Below are positions 32,686 through 61,305 of a stretch of DNA of 64,000 bases, piece by piece. The DNA is from Liriodendron chinense. Lineage: Eukaryota; Streptophyta; Magnoliopsida; Magnoliales; Magnoliaceae. A program made the position numbers and the translations under genes. Within the stretch, counting starts at the first letter, position 1, and each line of letters starts with the position of its first letter. Where the stretch lies: the NCBI GenBank assembly GCA_003013855.2, contig ML058469.1, positions 372,001 to 436,000 of the forward strand, given 5' to 3'. The notes beneath the pieces are model-generated. The model saw only the letters and a list, made by a program, of their open reading frames with translations, was not told the DNA's origin and did no database searches.

Positions 32686-35198
32686 GTTGTTTCTTTTAGT
32701 ATCAATTTTCGTCATGTCTTCAAACATGCATTTGCCTTTATGCTCATCTTTCTGCCTCTTTCCATGTCTCTTATTTTTAATCAGTGTGTTGTTAATCTCT
32801 TCTTATCTTTTTGCAGGTCATTGACATGAAATCTCAAGCGATCACGATCGCGGCACCATTTTCTTTCAGCCTAGGCCTTTTGTCATCACTGTTTGCAATT
32901 GTCCTAGGTAGAAATCCCAAAAGAAATTGCAGCAAGTTTGATAATCTTTGTTAATTTACCTAGGTTCTATCTTATTTTCATGCAGCGTGCAGGGAGTATA
33001 TTTGGGCGTATTCAGCATTCCAGTTTTGTCTTGTTGTATCATTCCTCCACATCTTCTATACCATGGTGAGCAATTCCACTGCATATCAATTTGATAATAT
33101 GCCACTTTTGGTTCTTTATATAGTGGTTGATTCTTGCATGGACACGTTCTTCTCAATAACACTTTAATTTCTTCCGATGAATATAAAATGCTTTGATTTT
33201 GCAATCATAAGAGAAGAAATATGACAATCAGGTTAGGGTTATGGAAACGATAGAATAGCAAAAGGCCACCCAACATACCTGTTGGCCATGGAAATTTTGG
33301 GGGCTGTCAAGGTCGAAAGCATATAATGGTATATGTTAGTTGTTTTGAAATAGCATTTGAGATAAGAAAAAAATGAAAATTTCTAAGCATTTGAAGACAG
33401 AAAAAGAGGTCCATCCAATATGTAGGTAGATCCCAATGAGCACAAGAGAGGAAGGGATTCTAACAGAGCAGGAAAAATGATATTATGGTAGAAAGAGGAG
33501 AGCTGAGATCCATTCTTTTGAGTCTAATTAAGAATGAGGAGTTAAAGGAGGGAGGGAAAGAATAAATAAGAATAAAGATAATATTAACAAAGGGTGCATT
33601 GGAGGAGCTCAAATGCATTTCCACCCAATTTCAAAAGAGCTCACATGATATTTGAACATCAGCCCTATCCGAAATGCAAAAGGTGCATTGGGCATGTGCG
33701 AACTGATTTTTTTTCAGTCAATGTGAGCACCAAAAATTGCATGACATTCTTTTCTTGCAGTACAACTAATGAGCTAAATGGCCATTTGGGTGAATGGACG
33801 AATGCACCCACATGGGTATGTGAGAATTCCTTAACTCACCCCAAATACCCATCAGTGCTAAAAGTCTGTTCACTTCTAACTCTCCCTCGAGCATAAGATC
33901 ATACCTCTCTTCTTTTAAACTAGCTAAAACTTTCTATTCACATGAAACTTAAGTAAACCTGCCCTCTCTATGGTCTTCATTTTGGATTTTTGGTAACAAT
34001 CTCTCCTGAATCTACTTTGTCATGTTCAGGTAATTGACCTAATGACTCAATCTATTCAAGAAAGACTGAATTTGGACACATTATGAGTAGCAATATGATT
34101 GCAGCCATGCATGCTCATGAAGTGTTCTATAGGGAAATCTTAAACATTTTTTTTTTTTTTTAAAGGATGACAATTTATTGAGAAAACGGCAAAGCCGGAA
34201 AAAAACAAACGAAAAAAGAGAAAGCAAAAACAACGGGGATTCCCCAGGAATCCCCCTCCCAACTATCTATATGCTAAGAACAAAATGCCCTCCACTCAAA
34301 CACAAGAGAGCTCACATGACAAAAAACCCCCACCGGGTTTCCCAAGATGCTCCTAAGACACCCATTATTTCTTTCCAACGAGATGGCCCACAACCCAGTT
34401 AAGAAGAATAATCTCCATTCATGGGATGCTTCGCATGCCATTGGATAAAGAAGTCTTCGATGCCTCCCGGAGTAACCCAAGCAATGTCAAAGAATTGGAA
34501 GATGAAAGCCCACATCTCCCTAGAGAAGCGACAATGCATAAACAAGTGGGGTACCGATTCCCCATCCTCCAGACAAAGAGGGCATGCATTGGTGATGTAA
34601 AGCCCTCTCTTACGCAAATTATCAATGGTGAGAACCTTGTTCCATCCCACTAACCAAGCAAAAGCCGCTACTTTAGACGGCGCGCCATAAGATCAAAGAA
34701 AGAATATATGCACCTTAGCGACCTCACCACTACGGCCCGAAACGATGTAGGAATGGAGAGACCTCACTGAGAACTTCCCAGACTTATCCTTAAGCCAACG
34801 CACTGAATCTACTCCTTCCATCACTGAAATGCTTGTCAACTGAGTCAGGAGCGACATGAGCTCTTGAAACTCCACCTCTCGAAGGGCTCTTCTGCACAAC
34901 GGATTCCACACCCCCTGTGTGCCCATGATCGTGAAACAGCCTCTAAAACGATCTCCAGATCCAAGGCGACACGAGCAATATTCGGGTGGCTATCTTCCAA
35001 AGCACTTTCCCCAAGCCAAATATCCTTCCAAAACCTTATCCTCGACCCATCCCCCAGATCATAAGCCACTCCTTGAAGAACAATCCCTTTAAGTTTCATA
35101 ATCTGCTTCTAGATCCCAGATGCCCTGTACAAGCTTGCACTGTTGGGCCACCAACCTGCGCTATCCAATCTGTACTTTCTTATGATAACCTCCTTCCA

Positions 35199-35232
<34 letters not shown>

Positions 35233-36788
35233 TTCAGCCCCAAACTTCCAAATCCATTTCTCCAATAATGCTTCATTCATAGATTCTAAAGGGCGGATAT
35301 CAATTCCCCCTTCTTCCTTCGGCCTGCAAACTTCCGACCACTTCATAAGATGAAACTTCTTCTTGACTGCCCCATCTTGCCATAAGAAGTCCCTTCTAAG
35401 CTTTTCAAGCTTAAGAAGCACCCCTTTCTTATGATAACCTCTTATGAGTCAGATATTATGGTGGCCATGCAGCACACCTCTCACTAGATTTAGGAAACCA
35501 CGTCTTTCCACCTGTTTGAAAGATGGATTTAGGCTGATAAAAATAGATTACTTGATTGTGATTTTCCTGTCATTTGGATACTAAAGAGCCTTTGCATATA
35601 TGCTTGTGAACATTGTTAACTCTCATCCATTACGTGAAGATGACAGAAGTTCCTTTCTATGGTTGTTTTAATCATGAATAGTCTTGCAAAATGAATTACA
35701 CGCTGCAGAGTCTTCACAAATGGATTGTTTTGCTATTTGGATCACAATCAATGATAGGCTAGGCACCACGACTGTTGATCGGGGATGCCAAAGGTTTCCT
35801 ATATTCGAAATTTCTAACCCTTCAATCCTTCGGCATATTTTCCACTGAATGTGGATAATTGCTGTATTTTTGGTTAACTGCCAATTTGTAGGCCAAAGTT
35901 CAAAGGAAGATGATCCCTATCTGGGAGATTCTTCGGGCATCCACCATCCAAGGTGAGGCCCATCAGATCAATGGTCTGGTCACCAAACGTGGGCACCATG
36001 TGTGTGGAATCCTGTCTCAGCAGACAATACATGTGCTGAGGCCACTTAGGATTTCTCTCTGGGGCTGTTTGGATAGGTGAAATCCTGTTTTCAACCATGG
36101 AAATGAAATCAATTTCCTTAGATGTGATGTTTTCCCTTGTTTGTGAAAACAGTTTTAGCTGTGGAAATTGATTTCCATTTCAGGTTTTCCTTAAAAAAAG
36201 AAAAAGAAAAAAGTTACATATAGAGATTTCCATGGTTATGAGAGACGGCTCGCTTTTTTTATGTTGACCTTTTAGCATTTTCAGGAAAATCACGTGTGAT
36301 AAAGCAAACAAGTTAACGTGAATTCTTTTCCTTTGAATATGACATTTGGATTTCCATATCAAGGTGACTTTGTTTCTTCTGGTCATGGATGAAAATAGCT
36401 TGCAGCATTGGTTAGATGTCTAGTGTCATGGTGATGGTAACAAAAACCGATTAACTTACATGTTGAAATTTTTTTTGTATCAATACAAATTGCCATGCTG
36501 ATTGAATAGAGCATTATTTAACTGCCAATTGGCTGATAATTATCAGAGCAGTACCTACAGAAAATGACAATCGATGCCTGATGACATAGATCATCATTTA
36601 TCAAACAGTTATGACTAAAATAAGTGTTTTTTCTCTCATTGCAGATTGAAGTACCGGCTGTTTATGCTATTTTGTTTGCAGCGCTTACAGCTTTCGGGGT
36701 CGCGATGAGCGTCAATTCGTTGTTTCTTCGAATTTTTGCTAGGAGAGCTCAGATAGTTCGAACACAGACAAACTTAAGTCCAGTCTGA
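32459..36788 (+). CDS. Small multi-pass membrane protein of unknown function, gene 5'-partial
   Basis: Four exons join in phase: 32459-32685, 32817-32907, 32986-33065 and 36645-36788 (stop TGA), giving at least 179 codons. All introns are GT-AG. The N-terminal visible part is soluble (F-D-D-P-E-H-P-F-G-P-P, a Ser-rich stretch, then N-W-R-K-A-L-S-R-S-A-S-F). Three hydrophobic segments follow: from A-I-T-I-A-A-P in exon 2, W-A-Y-S-A-F-Q-F in exon 3 and P-A-V-Y-A-I-L-F in exon 4. The end is basic (R-I-F-A-R-R-A-Q). An in-frame stop at 32446 and TATTAG at 32453-32458 indicate an acceptor, so at least one upstream exon is missing. I do not recognise the family. The last intron (3.6 kb) contains LINE-C. 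Confidence 0.7.
32817..32907 (+). CDS. Membrane-protein gene, exon with first hydrophobic segment
   Basis: Acceptor TTTTTGCAG at 32808-32816, donor GTAGAA at 32908. Reads V-I-D-M-K-S-Q-A-I-T-I-A-A-P. If the upstream exon were wrong, ATG at 32826 would give a 101-aa protein with three membrane segments. Confidence 0.75.
32986..33065 (+). CDS. Membrane-protein gene, exon with second hydrophobic segment
   Basis: Acceptor TTTTCATGCAG, donor GTGAGC. Reads C-R-E-Y-I-W-A-Y-S-A-F-Q-F onward and ends in phase 0. The 78-bp intron before it is typical of plants. Confidence 0.76.
34146..35423 (-). mobile_element. LINE-C: 5'-truncated L1-type LINE in the intron, antisense
   Basis: A T run at 34147-34162 marks the poly-A tail. 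The minus strand carries the zf-RVT block (R-G-L-Y-I-T-N-A-C-P-L-C near 34605, P-H-L-F-M-H-C-R-F near 34560) and, at 35161-35421, L-R-R-D-F-L-W-Q-D-G and L-L-E-K-W-I-W-K-F-G. It stops abruptly near 35423. A 31-base C run at 35202-35232 replaces the residues after K-F-G-A-E. A sequence at its right end, CTTTCTTATGATAACCTC, also occurs inside it at about 35174. Confidence 0.85.
36645..36788 (+). CDS. Membrane-protein gene, last exon
   Basis: Acceptor CTCATTGCAG. 47 codons and TGA at 36786-36788. Holds the third hydrophobic segment and a basic tail. The 3' UTR probably lies within 36789-37000, before an RTE LINE fragment. Confidence 0.76.
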   Translation: MEVPAVYAILFAALTAFGVAMSVNSLFLRIFARRAQIVRTQTNLSPV

Positions 36789-37013
36789 CTGAAGAGGAAT
36801 GAGCTTTAGCATCATGTATTACTCTTCTAATAGAATCATGTATGTATCAAAGTGATTGCTCGGACTATTATGTAGAACGTTATTATAAGGAATGCTGAAA
36901 GTTCTTCAACGACTAATAGCTTTCCAAATTCTATTTTGTACCATCATTTTCACATTGAATCTATAACCTTACTGTGATCGTTGTGTACCACTCAAATTGA
37001 AAGGTAAATTTAT

Positions 37014-37450
37014 TGGATGTCTGTAAGACCAGCCATGCTTTATGGGATAGAATGTTGGACAGTTAAAAGTTGTTCATAGGAAGAGTGTAGCTGAAATGAG
37101 GATGTTGAAATAGATGGTGGCAAGACAAGGAAGGATAGAATTAGAAATGAATGCATTCTAGGGCATTTATTTGCACCAATAGGTAATATGACGAGGGAAA
37201 GTAGACTTAGATGGTTTGGTAATGTGCAACAGTGGCCAAGAACTAAGTTGATTAGAAAGAGTGAGTTGGTACGACGTGAAGACTCTAAAAGGGCAAAGAG
37301 GAGGCCTATAAGGATGTGGGTAGAGATAGTAAGAAAAGACTTGATAACCTATGGTCTAATTGAAGCTATGACCCTTGATGGAATGGAATGGCGGAAAGGG
37401 ATTCATGCCGCCCAACCCCAATTAGTTGGGATAAGAATTAGATGATGATG
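37014..37450 (+). mobile_element. 3' end of an RTE-type LINE
   Basis: The plus strand encodes, in pieces, R-P-A-M-L-Y-G-I-E-C-W, then R-E-S-R-L-R-W-F-G-N-V-Q and R-K-D-L-I-T-Y-G-L-I-E, the characteristic C-terminus of plant RTE LINEs. It ends CCCAATTAGTTGGGATAAG with a short GATGATGAT tail. Related minus-strand tails lie at 52211-52337 and 56083-56188. Confidence 0.88.
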
Positions 37451-38665
37451 AATCTATAACCTTACTATTTGGGTAAGGTTCAAGGTCAGAGTTACACTAG
37501 GAAGAAGCCTTCTAGGGGAATCATATGATTATCAACCCAAGGGGCATGTACCGCACACATGGGTTATCAATTTGTACAAGTGGGACCATGTTTCAGTGAA
37601 CCGGGTTGCCCGTCTGTTGCAATCCACTTTAATGGACCGTGTGCTAAAAATCTCGCAGATTGGAAGATCCTAGCCCCCAATGTTGGCACTTTTTTTTTTG
37701 TCGGTTGAATGTGGATTCATAACAGTGTCTGTCTCATCCATCCGTTTGAAGGCAATAATAATAATAATTGTCCTGTACAGGAGATTTTTTGGGGCACAAC
37801 ATTAATGGTGGGTTGCAACTGGCCAGTGATCTGGATTGTTGAACCATGGGCCCCACTTGTACGAGCAGAAAACCCAAATGTATTTTACCCTCGGGTTTAG
37901 GATCATATAATTCCTCCACCTATTCAATGAAGCAAGCAGTAATTTTTATGGTGAGTTAGATTTCCAGAAAAAAAACTGAATGCAACTCGCATCACATGAC
38001 AATATGAAGTTTTTCTAGCTGTGCGATTAGGATGGGAATCATTCATTGGGCTTGTTGGTCACATGGCACAAACAAGTCTATGAACACAGGCCTGTCATTT
38101 ACAGCGGATTATGATGTAGAGAGCCAGTTTAGTATATCTTGTCTTAGAGGGCTATGATTTGATACACCATGCCTAATCAGACCAGGCATTTGTTGCAAAT
38201 TGATTATGATTCCCAAACAGGTAAACCATGGTAAAAACCTAAGAGTGTAAATTCATCAATTTGGGTGGGCTAGCATCCTCAAACCACCATCTCAGGTGGA
38301 TGTGGGCCAGGCCAGGTCACTTGTTGATTCTGCATGGCATTTGGTTGACAGAAAATGCATTGGGCATAATCACTTTTCTGCCAGAATGTGATGTTTAGTT
38401 TGTTTCATCTCCTGAAAAGTGCAGACTAAGTAATCACATGCATTCTCAAGGCAACTAAAAGAACTTTACTGATAAAATTGCAAATCATTCGGTCATCCAA
38501 ATCCATGAATCTTGGAAGAACAATTCAAAGATTAACGATTGTCTGCACCACTGAACAGAATCTATAATAGCAGAATGGGGGAACTTTTAACTCCACAAAA
38601 GTCAAATGGCAGAAAAACACACTCACCGGAACTCACACAAACAAAAAGCGGAAATAGGAGCAAAC

Positions 38666-38722
<57 letters not shown>

Positions 38723-38878
38723 CATTACAAAGATCTTCCAATGACACAAGGGAGTCTTTACATATTCTGATCCCAAAACATCTTAACCCAGAATCTCTGA
38801 ACTCAAAAACATTCATAACTTTCAATAGAAAACCCAAACTCAATGATACAAAAATATAAAAAAATAGATAAATAAAAA
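37451..38878. other. Spacer between convergent host genes
   Basis: It holds the 3' flanks of the membrane-protein gene (left) and the BRCT gene (right) and a TA microsatellite. I see no further gene. Confidence 0.6.
38677..38720. repeat. (TA)n microsatellite
   Basis: About 20 TA units. It lies just beyond the stop codon of the BRCT gene, probably in or near its 3' UTR. Confidence 0.95.
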
Positions 38879-56886
<18,008 letters not shown>

Positions 56887-57208
56887 TTCAAATCATCCTC
56901 TAGATAAGCCGAACAAAGACTGTTCACATCAATCTGGGAGAATTAGATGAGATGGATGCTTGGCATTTTCTACAAGAAAGAGAAGATATAAAAAACCAAT
57001 TTGAAAGGGAAAACAAAAATGAATGGAGTAGAGTAGCATAGCTGCATAGGAAGGAATCTTATCAGAGATGAAGCGAGATGTGTTTGGAGAAGGAATTTTG
57101 GGTTTTGAATTTTGGAGGGAAAGGTGTGGAATTTTTTGGAGGGAACAAATGGCACGAGCTGTAATTTTTCATTGCCAATAGATTCGTGTGATAGTTCACC
57201 GCCATTTT

Positions 57209-57965
57209 CAAAATGGTGGTGACTCATCTTCCTCCCACGTGGCACTTATGTGCGCCTATCCAGACCATCCAAGTTGTGGGGTACATTATGGATGGATAAT
57301 ATCTCTAAGATCAAGATCCTAAAGAAATCCTGAACATCCAATTGATTGATTTAAAATGAATTGATAAGACCAAAGTAGTTAGCGGTCCAAATTCGAAGAG
57401 AAAAAAATCAGCTCGTCACGATCATCGTTTCCATGTAATTTTGGTTTATACTCTATCCACGATTTTTTTAGAGATTTACACAGTAAGGATCGTCTTACGG
57501 CTATGCCATCTGTACGGTGGAAGAGTTACCATCAGTTTAGAAGTCTAGATAATCAGAGAGAGCGTGGTTCACCTGAGATTTGGATCTGCCTCTCTTTTTG
57601 GGTTCATGTCCAAAAATGAGCTGGAAAAATGGATGGACGGAGTGGATAAAACAGTGAGGCCCACATAACTTTGACACCAGCTAGTTGGGTCGTGTAGCCA
57701 AACCGTGTCCCAAAATGGTGGTGACTCATCCTTCTCACACGTGCCCTTATCCAGTCCATCCAGCTTGTGGGGTGCATTGTGCATGGAGAAAATCTCTAGA
57801 ATCAGATTGGAAAAAAAAATATATATCGAACATCCAATCGAACGATTTCAAATGAATGGTTAAGATCAGAATAGCTGGTGGACCAAATTCGAAGGGCAAA
57901 ATCAGAGGGTCGCTATCATCTTTCCCTTGTAATTTTTTATTATCACTCCATCCACGATGGAACCG
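57209..57965. repeat. Diverged direct duplication 5' of the BRCT gene
   Basis: 57209-57470 and about 57710-57961 align throughout: shared starts AAAATGGTGGTGACTCATC, shared CATCCA(A/G)(C/G)TTGTGGGGT, shared ends CCATCCACGAT. The left copy lies in the likely promoter or 5' UTR region of the BRCT gene. Confidence 0.82.
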
Positions 57966-58496
57966 GATTGTGTACTGAGTAAACTCTGTCGGGTCCATCG
58001 TGATTTATGTATTTTATTCACTTCGTCCATCAATTTTACCGGAGAATTTTAAGGCTTAAGACTCAAACTAAAGCATATTCAAAGCTCAAGTGGACAAAAC
58101 TATAGTAAAAAGTTTTGGATCAAGCTGATATTTGTGTTTTCCCTTAGTCTATGTCTATTTAATTTTATGAATAAGTTGGATGACAAATAACCATCACTTT
58201 AGGCTCTAGAAATGTTTCAACTGTAGAAATCATTATACCCACTGTTTCCTGTGGTATGGTCCACTTGAACTTTGAATATGCTTCAATTTTTTAATCAACC
58301 CCTAAAATGAGCTGGAAGAACGGATAGATGGTGTGGATAAACCACATACATACATTCAAAGTGGGGCCCAAAAGAGTTTACTTAGTATAATAAAAGTATA
58401 CTGAGTTATCAATCCGATTTCAAACTTGGTTGCGAGAACTTTAGGGATATTTAAGATTTATAGATATATTTTACTTTTGTAACTTTCACAAACAGA
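57966..58496. other. Intergenic repeat-rich stretch
   Basis: Contains one copy of the GTCCACTTGA ... GTGGGGCCCA module (58253-58380). No gene seen. Confidence 0.55.
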
Positions 58497-58568
58497 GGGC
58501 ATTTGGTCTAGTGGTATGATTCTCGCTTTGGGTGCGAGAGGTCCCGAGTTCGATTCTCGGAATGCCCC
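58497..58568 (+). tRNA. tRNA-Pro (anticodon UGG)
   Basis: 72 nt fold into a cloverleaf. The acceptor stem GGGCATT pairs with AATGCCC. The anticodon stem CTCGC/GCGAG holds the loop TTTGGGT with TGG at 58529-58531. The T arm is CCGAG-TTCGATT-CTCGG. The A box TGGTCTAGTGG is at 58504-58514 and the B box GTTCGATTC near 58548. The discriminator base is C, no CCA is encoded, and TTTT at 58570-58573 is a Pol III terminator. CAAA just upstream (58489-58493) resembles the plant tRNA initiation motif. It decodes CCA/CCN proline codons. Confidence 0.97.
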
Positions 58569-58569
58569 C

Positions 58570-58573
58570 TTTT
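58570..58573 (+). terminator. Pol III terminator of tRNA-Pro
   Basis: TTTT two bases after the tRNA 3' end. Confidence 0.8.
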
Positions 58574-58633
58574 CACATTATTTTGTTTTCTTTTTACTTG
58601 TATTCTTTAGTGCAACATGCACGCACGTGAGCA

Positions 58634-58717
58634 TGAAGTACATCTGTACATGCATGTCATGGGGCGCGGATCGCCTGAAGTACATCTGTACATGCATGTC
58701 ATGGGGCGCGGATTGCC
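58634..58717. repeat. 42-bp tandem duplication
   Basis: 58634-58675 and 58676-58717 differ at one base. The unit starts TGAAGTACATCTGTACATGC and ends GGGGCGCGGATCGCC or ATTGCC. Confidence 0.95.
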
Positions 58718-59217
58718 TGCATCTCCTGCGCAAGGAATCTGGGTGGGGCCCACCGTGAGGTTTGTGAGAAATCTACGCCGTCCAACCGTTTTGTGAGATC
58801 ATTTTAGGGGTTGTGACCAAAATTGAATGGGATCCAAGAGTTGAGTGGGCCGGAAACATGACGATTGAACTTCTACAGTTGAAATATTCGTGGGCCACAG
58901 AAATTTCGAATCAGGATAATATTTGTGTTTTCAGGTCATCTCAGTAGAAATGACATTATGAACAGTATGGATGGCATATAAACATCACTGTGGACCCCAT
59001 AGAGGTTTCAACGGTAAGAATTTCCCAACACACCTTTTGCTTTAGTGCGGCCCACTTGAGTTTTAGATCCCGTTCATTTTTTGTCACAACGCCGAAAATG
59101 ATCTCACAAAATGGTTGAACAGCGTAGATTTCTCACAAACCTTACGGTGGGCCCCACCCAGATTTCTTGCGCAGGAGATGCATGCTTAAGGCTTTCGCAG
59201 GCAATCCGCGCCCCATG
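58700..59217. mobile_element. Foldback element of about 518 bp with arms of over 100 bp
   Basis: The left arm CATGGGGCGCGGATTGCCTG C... and the right arm, inverted, share the series ATCTCCTGCGCAAG, TCTGGGTGGGGCCCACCGT, TTTGTGAGAAATCTACGC and GTGAGATCATTTT. The right arm has about 17 extra bases near 59187. No coding capacity. It could be a Mutator-like foldback. A target duplication was not found. Confidence 0.85.
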
Positions 59218-60098
59218 TGATGTGCCTGCCACAATCAAGGAGCGGATAGCGTGGCCGCGCAACACACCACCGACCTCATGGTGGGCCTTAGGAAGATTTC
59301 AACGGTGGGGTGTCATCGTCCCAACTGATTTCTATAGTGTCGTCCACTTGAGCTTCAAATCTCTCTCATTTTTGGGTCAATGCCGTAAAATGATCTCCCA
59401 AAAGCCAAAATGGATGGACGGTGTGGATATAACACATACATCATGGTGGGGCCCACAAAGCTTAGTGAGGTTGGTGGCACACCATGCAATCCGCTTCCCA
59501 TCAAAGGGGCCAGTGCCGCCAATGAGTTGGGTTTGCGTAGTTTGGAACGGGCCGGAGTTAAGTCATCCAATCTCTAATTTTCTTGGGCAGTTAGGCACTC
59601 CTCTGGCTTTCCCATTCAGTGCCAAAAATATCCCTGAGATTTGAAAATTGAGCCATCCAACCTCTAATTTTCTTTTGCAGCGTAACATTCATCTTGTATT
59701 CCCATAATCCCATTGGGGTGCAATTGGGGTTGGGCTCAGACCTGAATCCCACTAGCACACCACAAAAATTTCATCTCCGGTGGTATGCATGAATTATTAT
59801 AATTTAATGTACATATGGTTTAGAAGTCTCAAATCCAACCAGTTGGACCATAATATATGGTCCACCCATTCATTAATAGTGTGACATCCAACATACCAAC
59901 AGGCTGGCCCCATCATGAGGATCATCTTGTTCAGAAAATAGCCCCATCTACTGTTCAGGTGGGCCACACCATTGGACAACAACATGTACTAGCTGAGCAA
60001 TAAATACTTACAAGTGTGGTCCACCAGATGAGTGGATGTCATTAATTTTTCCACAAGGTGATATTCATGGTTGAGCCAACCTATTTGGACAGATTGGA
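59218..60098. other. Intergenic repeat-rich stretch
   Basis: Another copy of the GTCCACTTGA ... GTGGGGCCCACA module lies at 59336-59465. A short repeat, CATCCAAYCTCTAATTTTCTT, is at about 59567 and 59652. No gene seen. Confidence 0.55.
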
Positions 60099-60533
60099 TG
60101 TCACTTGTACATTAAAGGTTGGAAGTGCATTATTGGCTACTTTCGATCAATCAATTGAAGATTCGCGCGGTTTTACATAGGTACATAATTTTATTTCTAA
60201 TTTCAGGTGTAACGCTATATAAATAGGTGTAATATGAGATTAGGGTATGAGAGAGATCTTAGACATTTATAGGGTTTGCAAGGGAGGAGGCTATGGTTTT
60301 TGCATCTGTAAGTTCGGATTTCCATCTCTTATAATTCGTTTTCATAGTGGATTGATGTTGCTTTGTGCTGTGATTTTTTCCACATGGGTTTTCCACATAA
60401 AAATCGTGTATTCTCTTTGTACTTCGATTGCGTTTGATTATCGCTTGTTTGATTGAACTTTGTAATTGCTTCCGCAGTAGCCTAATAAGTAGTATCAAAG
60501 ATATACGTTGGGTTTTGAGTTTGAATCTGAGAC

Positions 60534-60824
60534 ATGGCAATGAAGAGATCAAATGTGAAGTATGAAACGGAGAAGTTCACAAAAAAATATAACTTAGTGA
60601 AGATGAGAGGTCTTCTAGTTCAACAAGGATTGCAACAGGCACTCCTTGGTAAAAAGAAGCGTCCTGCAACTATGACCGATGAAGAATGTAAAGAGTTTGA
60701 TCAAAGGGCGATAGCTTCTATCAAATTATGTTTATCCGATAATGTCATATATAATGTCCTTGATAAAAAGACCATTGCTGAGGTTTGGATGAAGTTGGAC
60801 ACCTTGTACATGCAAAATCTCTAG
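60534..60824 (+). pseudogene. gag: Copia-2 gag N-terminal part
   Basis: M-R-G-L-L-V-Q-Q-G-L-Q-Q-A-L-L-G-K near 60604, then T-D-E-E-C-K-E-F-D and K-L-C-L-S-D-N-V-I-Y-N-V-L, then W-M-K-L-D-T-L-Y-M. This is the standard gag of TNT1-type Copia elements. It stops at 60822. Gag pieces continue to a CCHC knuckle near 61190, where TGA (61193-61195) replaces the Trp that relatives have inside the knuckle. Confidence 0.85.
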
Positions 60825-61305
60825 CTAATTGTCAAGACACAATTTTATAACTTGAAGATGACGGAAATGGTCAAATCTTAATGAACACATCAACAAGTTC
60901 AATTAACTACTCTACAAACTAACAAGCATGAAAGCAAAGATGGATGAGGAAGATAAAGCCCTAATTTTATTGTGAATCCTATAAATATTTAGTGGATACT
61001 CTGTGTTGTGGTAGGGACACCTTGGATGTTGAGAGTGTTATCTTGACCCTTCAATTGAAGCAGTTGAGAGATAAAAATGGTGGTGAATGATCTTTTACGG
61101 ATGCACTATTTACCCGGGGTAGACTGATTGAGTAAGAGAAGGGAGAGACTCGATCTACATCCAAGTCTAAGGGCAGAGGGAAGGCGAGGTGCTGAAATTG
61201 TGGAAATGTGGTGCATATGAAAAAGGATTGTCAGAATCCTAAAGCCCATAAGCGAGATAAATCAGATAATATTTCAAATTAGGCTAATATAGTGGAATCC
61301 ATTAA

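Noticed and set aside
36061..36400. Another Tourist-like MITE beginning GGGGCTGTTTGGATAGG
   Set aside because: A matching inverted right end was not found, so it is not listed.
58250..59470. Promoter or enhancer function of the GGTGGGGCCCAC words
   Set aside because: TCP-like sites can look like this, but the words come in transposon copies, so no regulatory claim is made.
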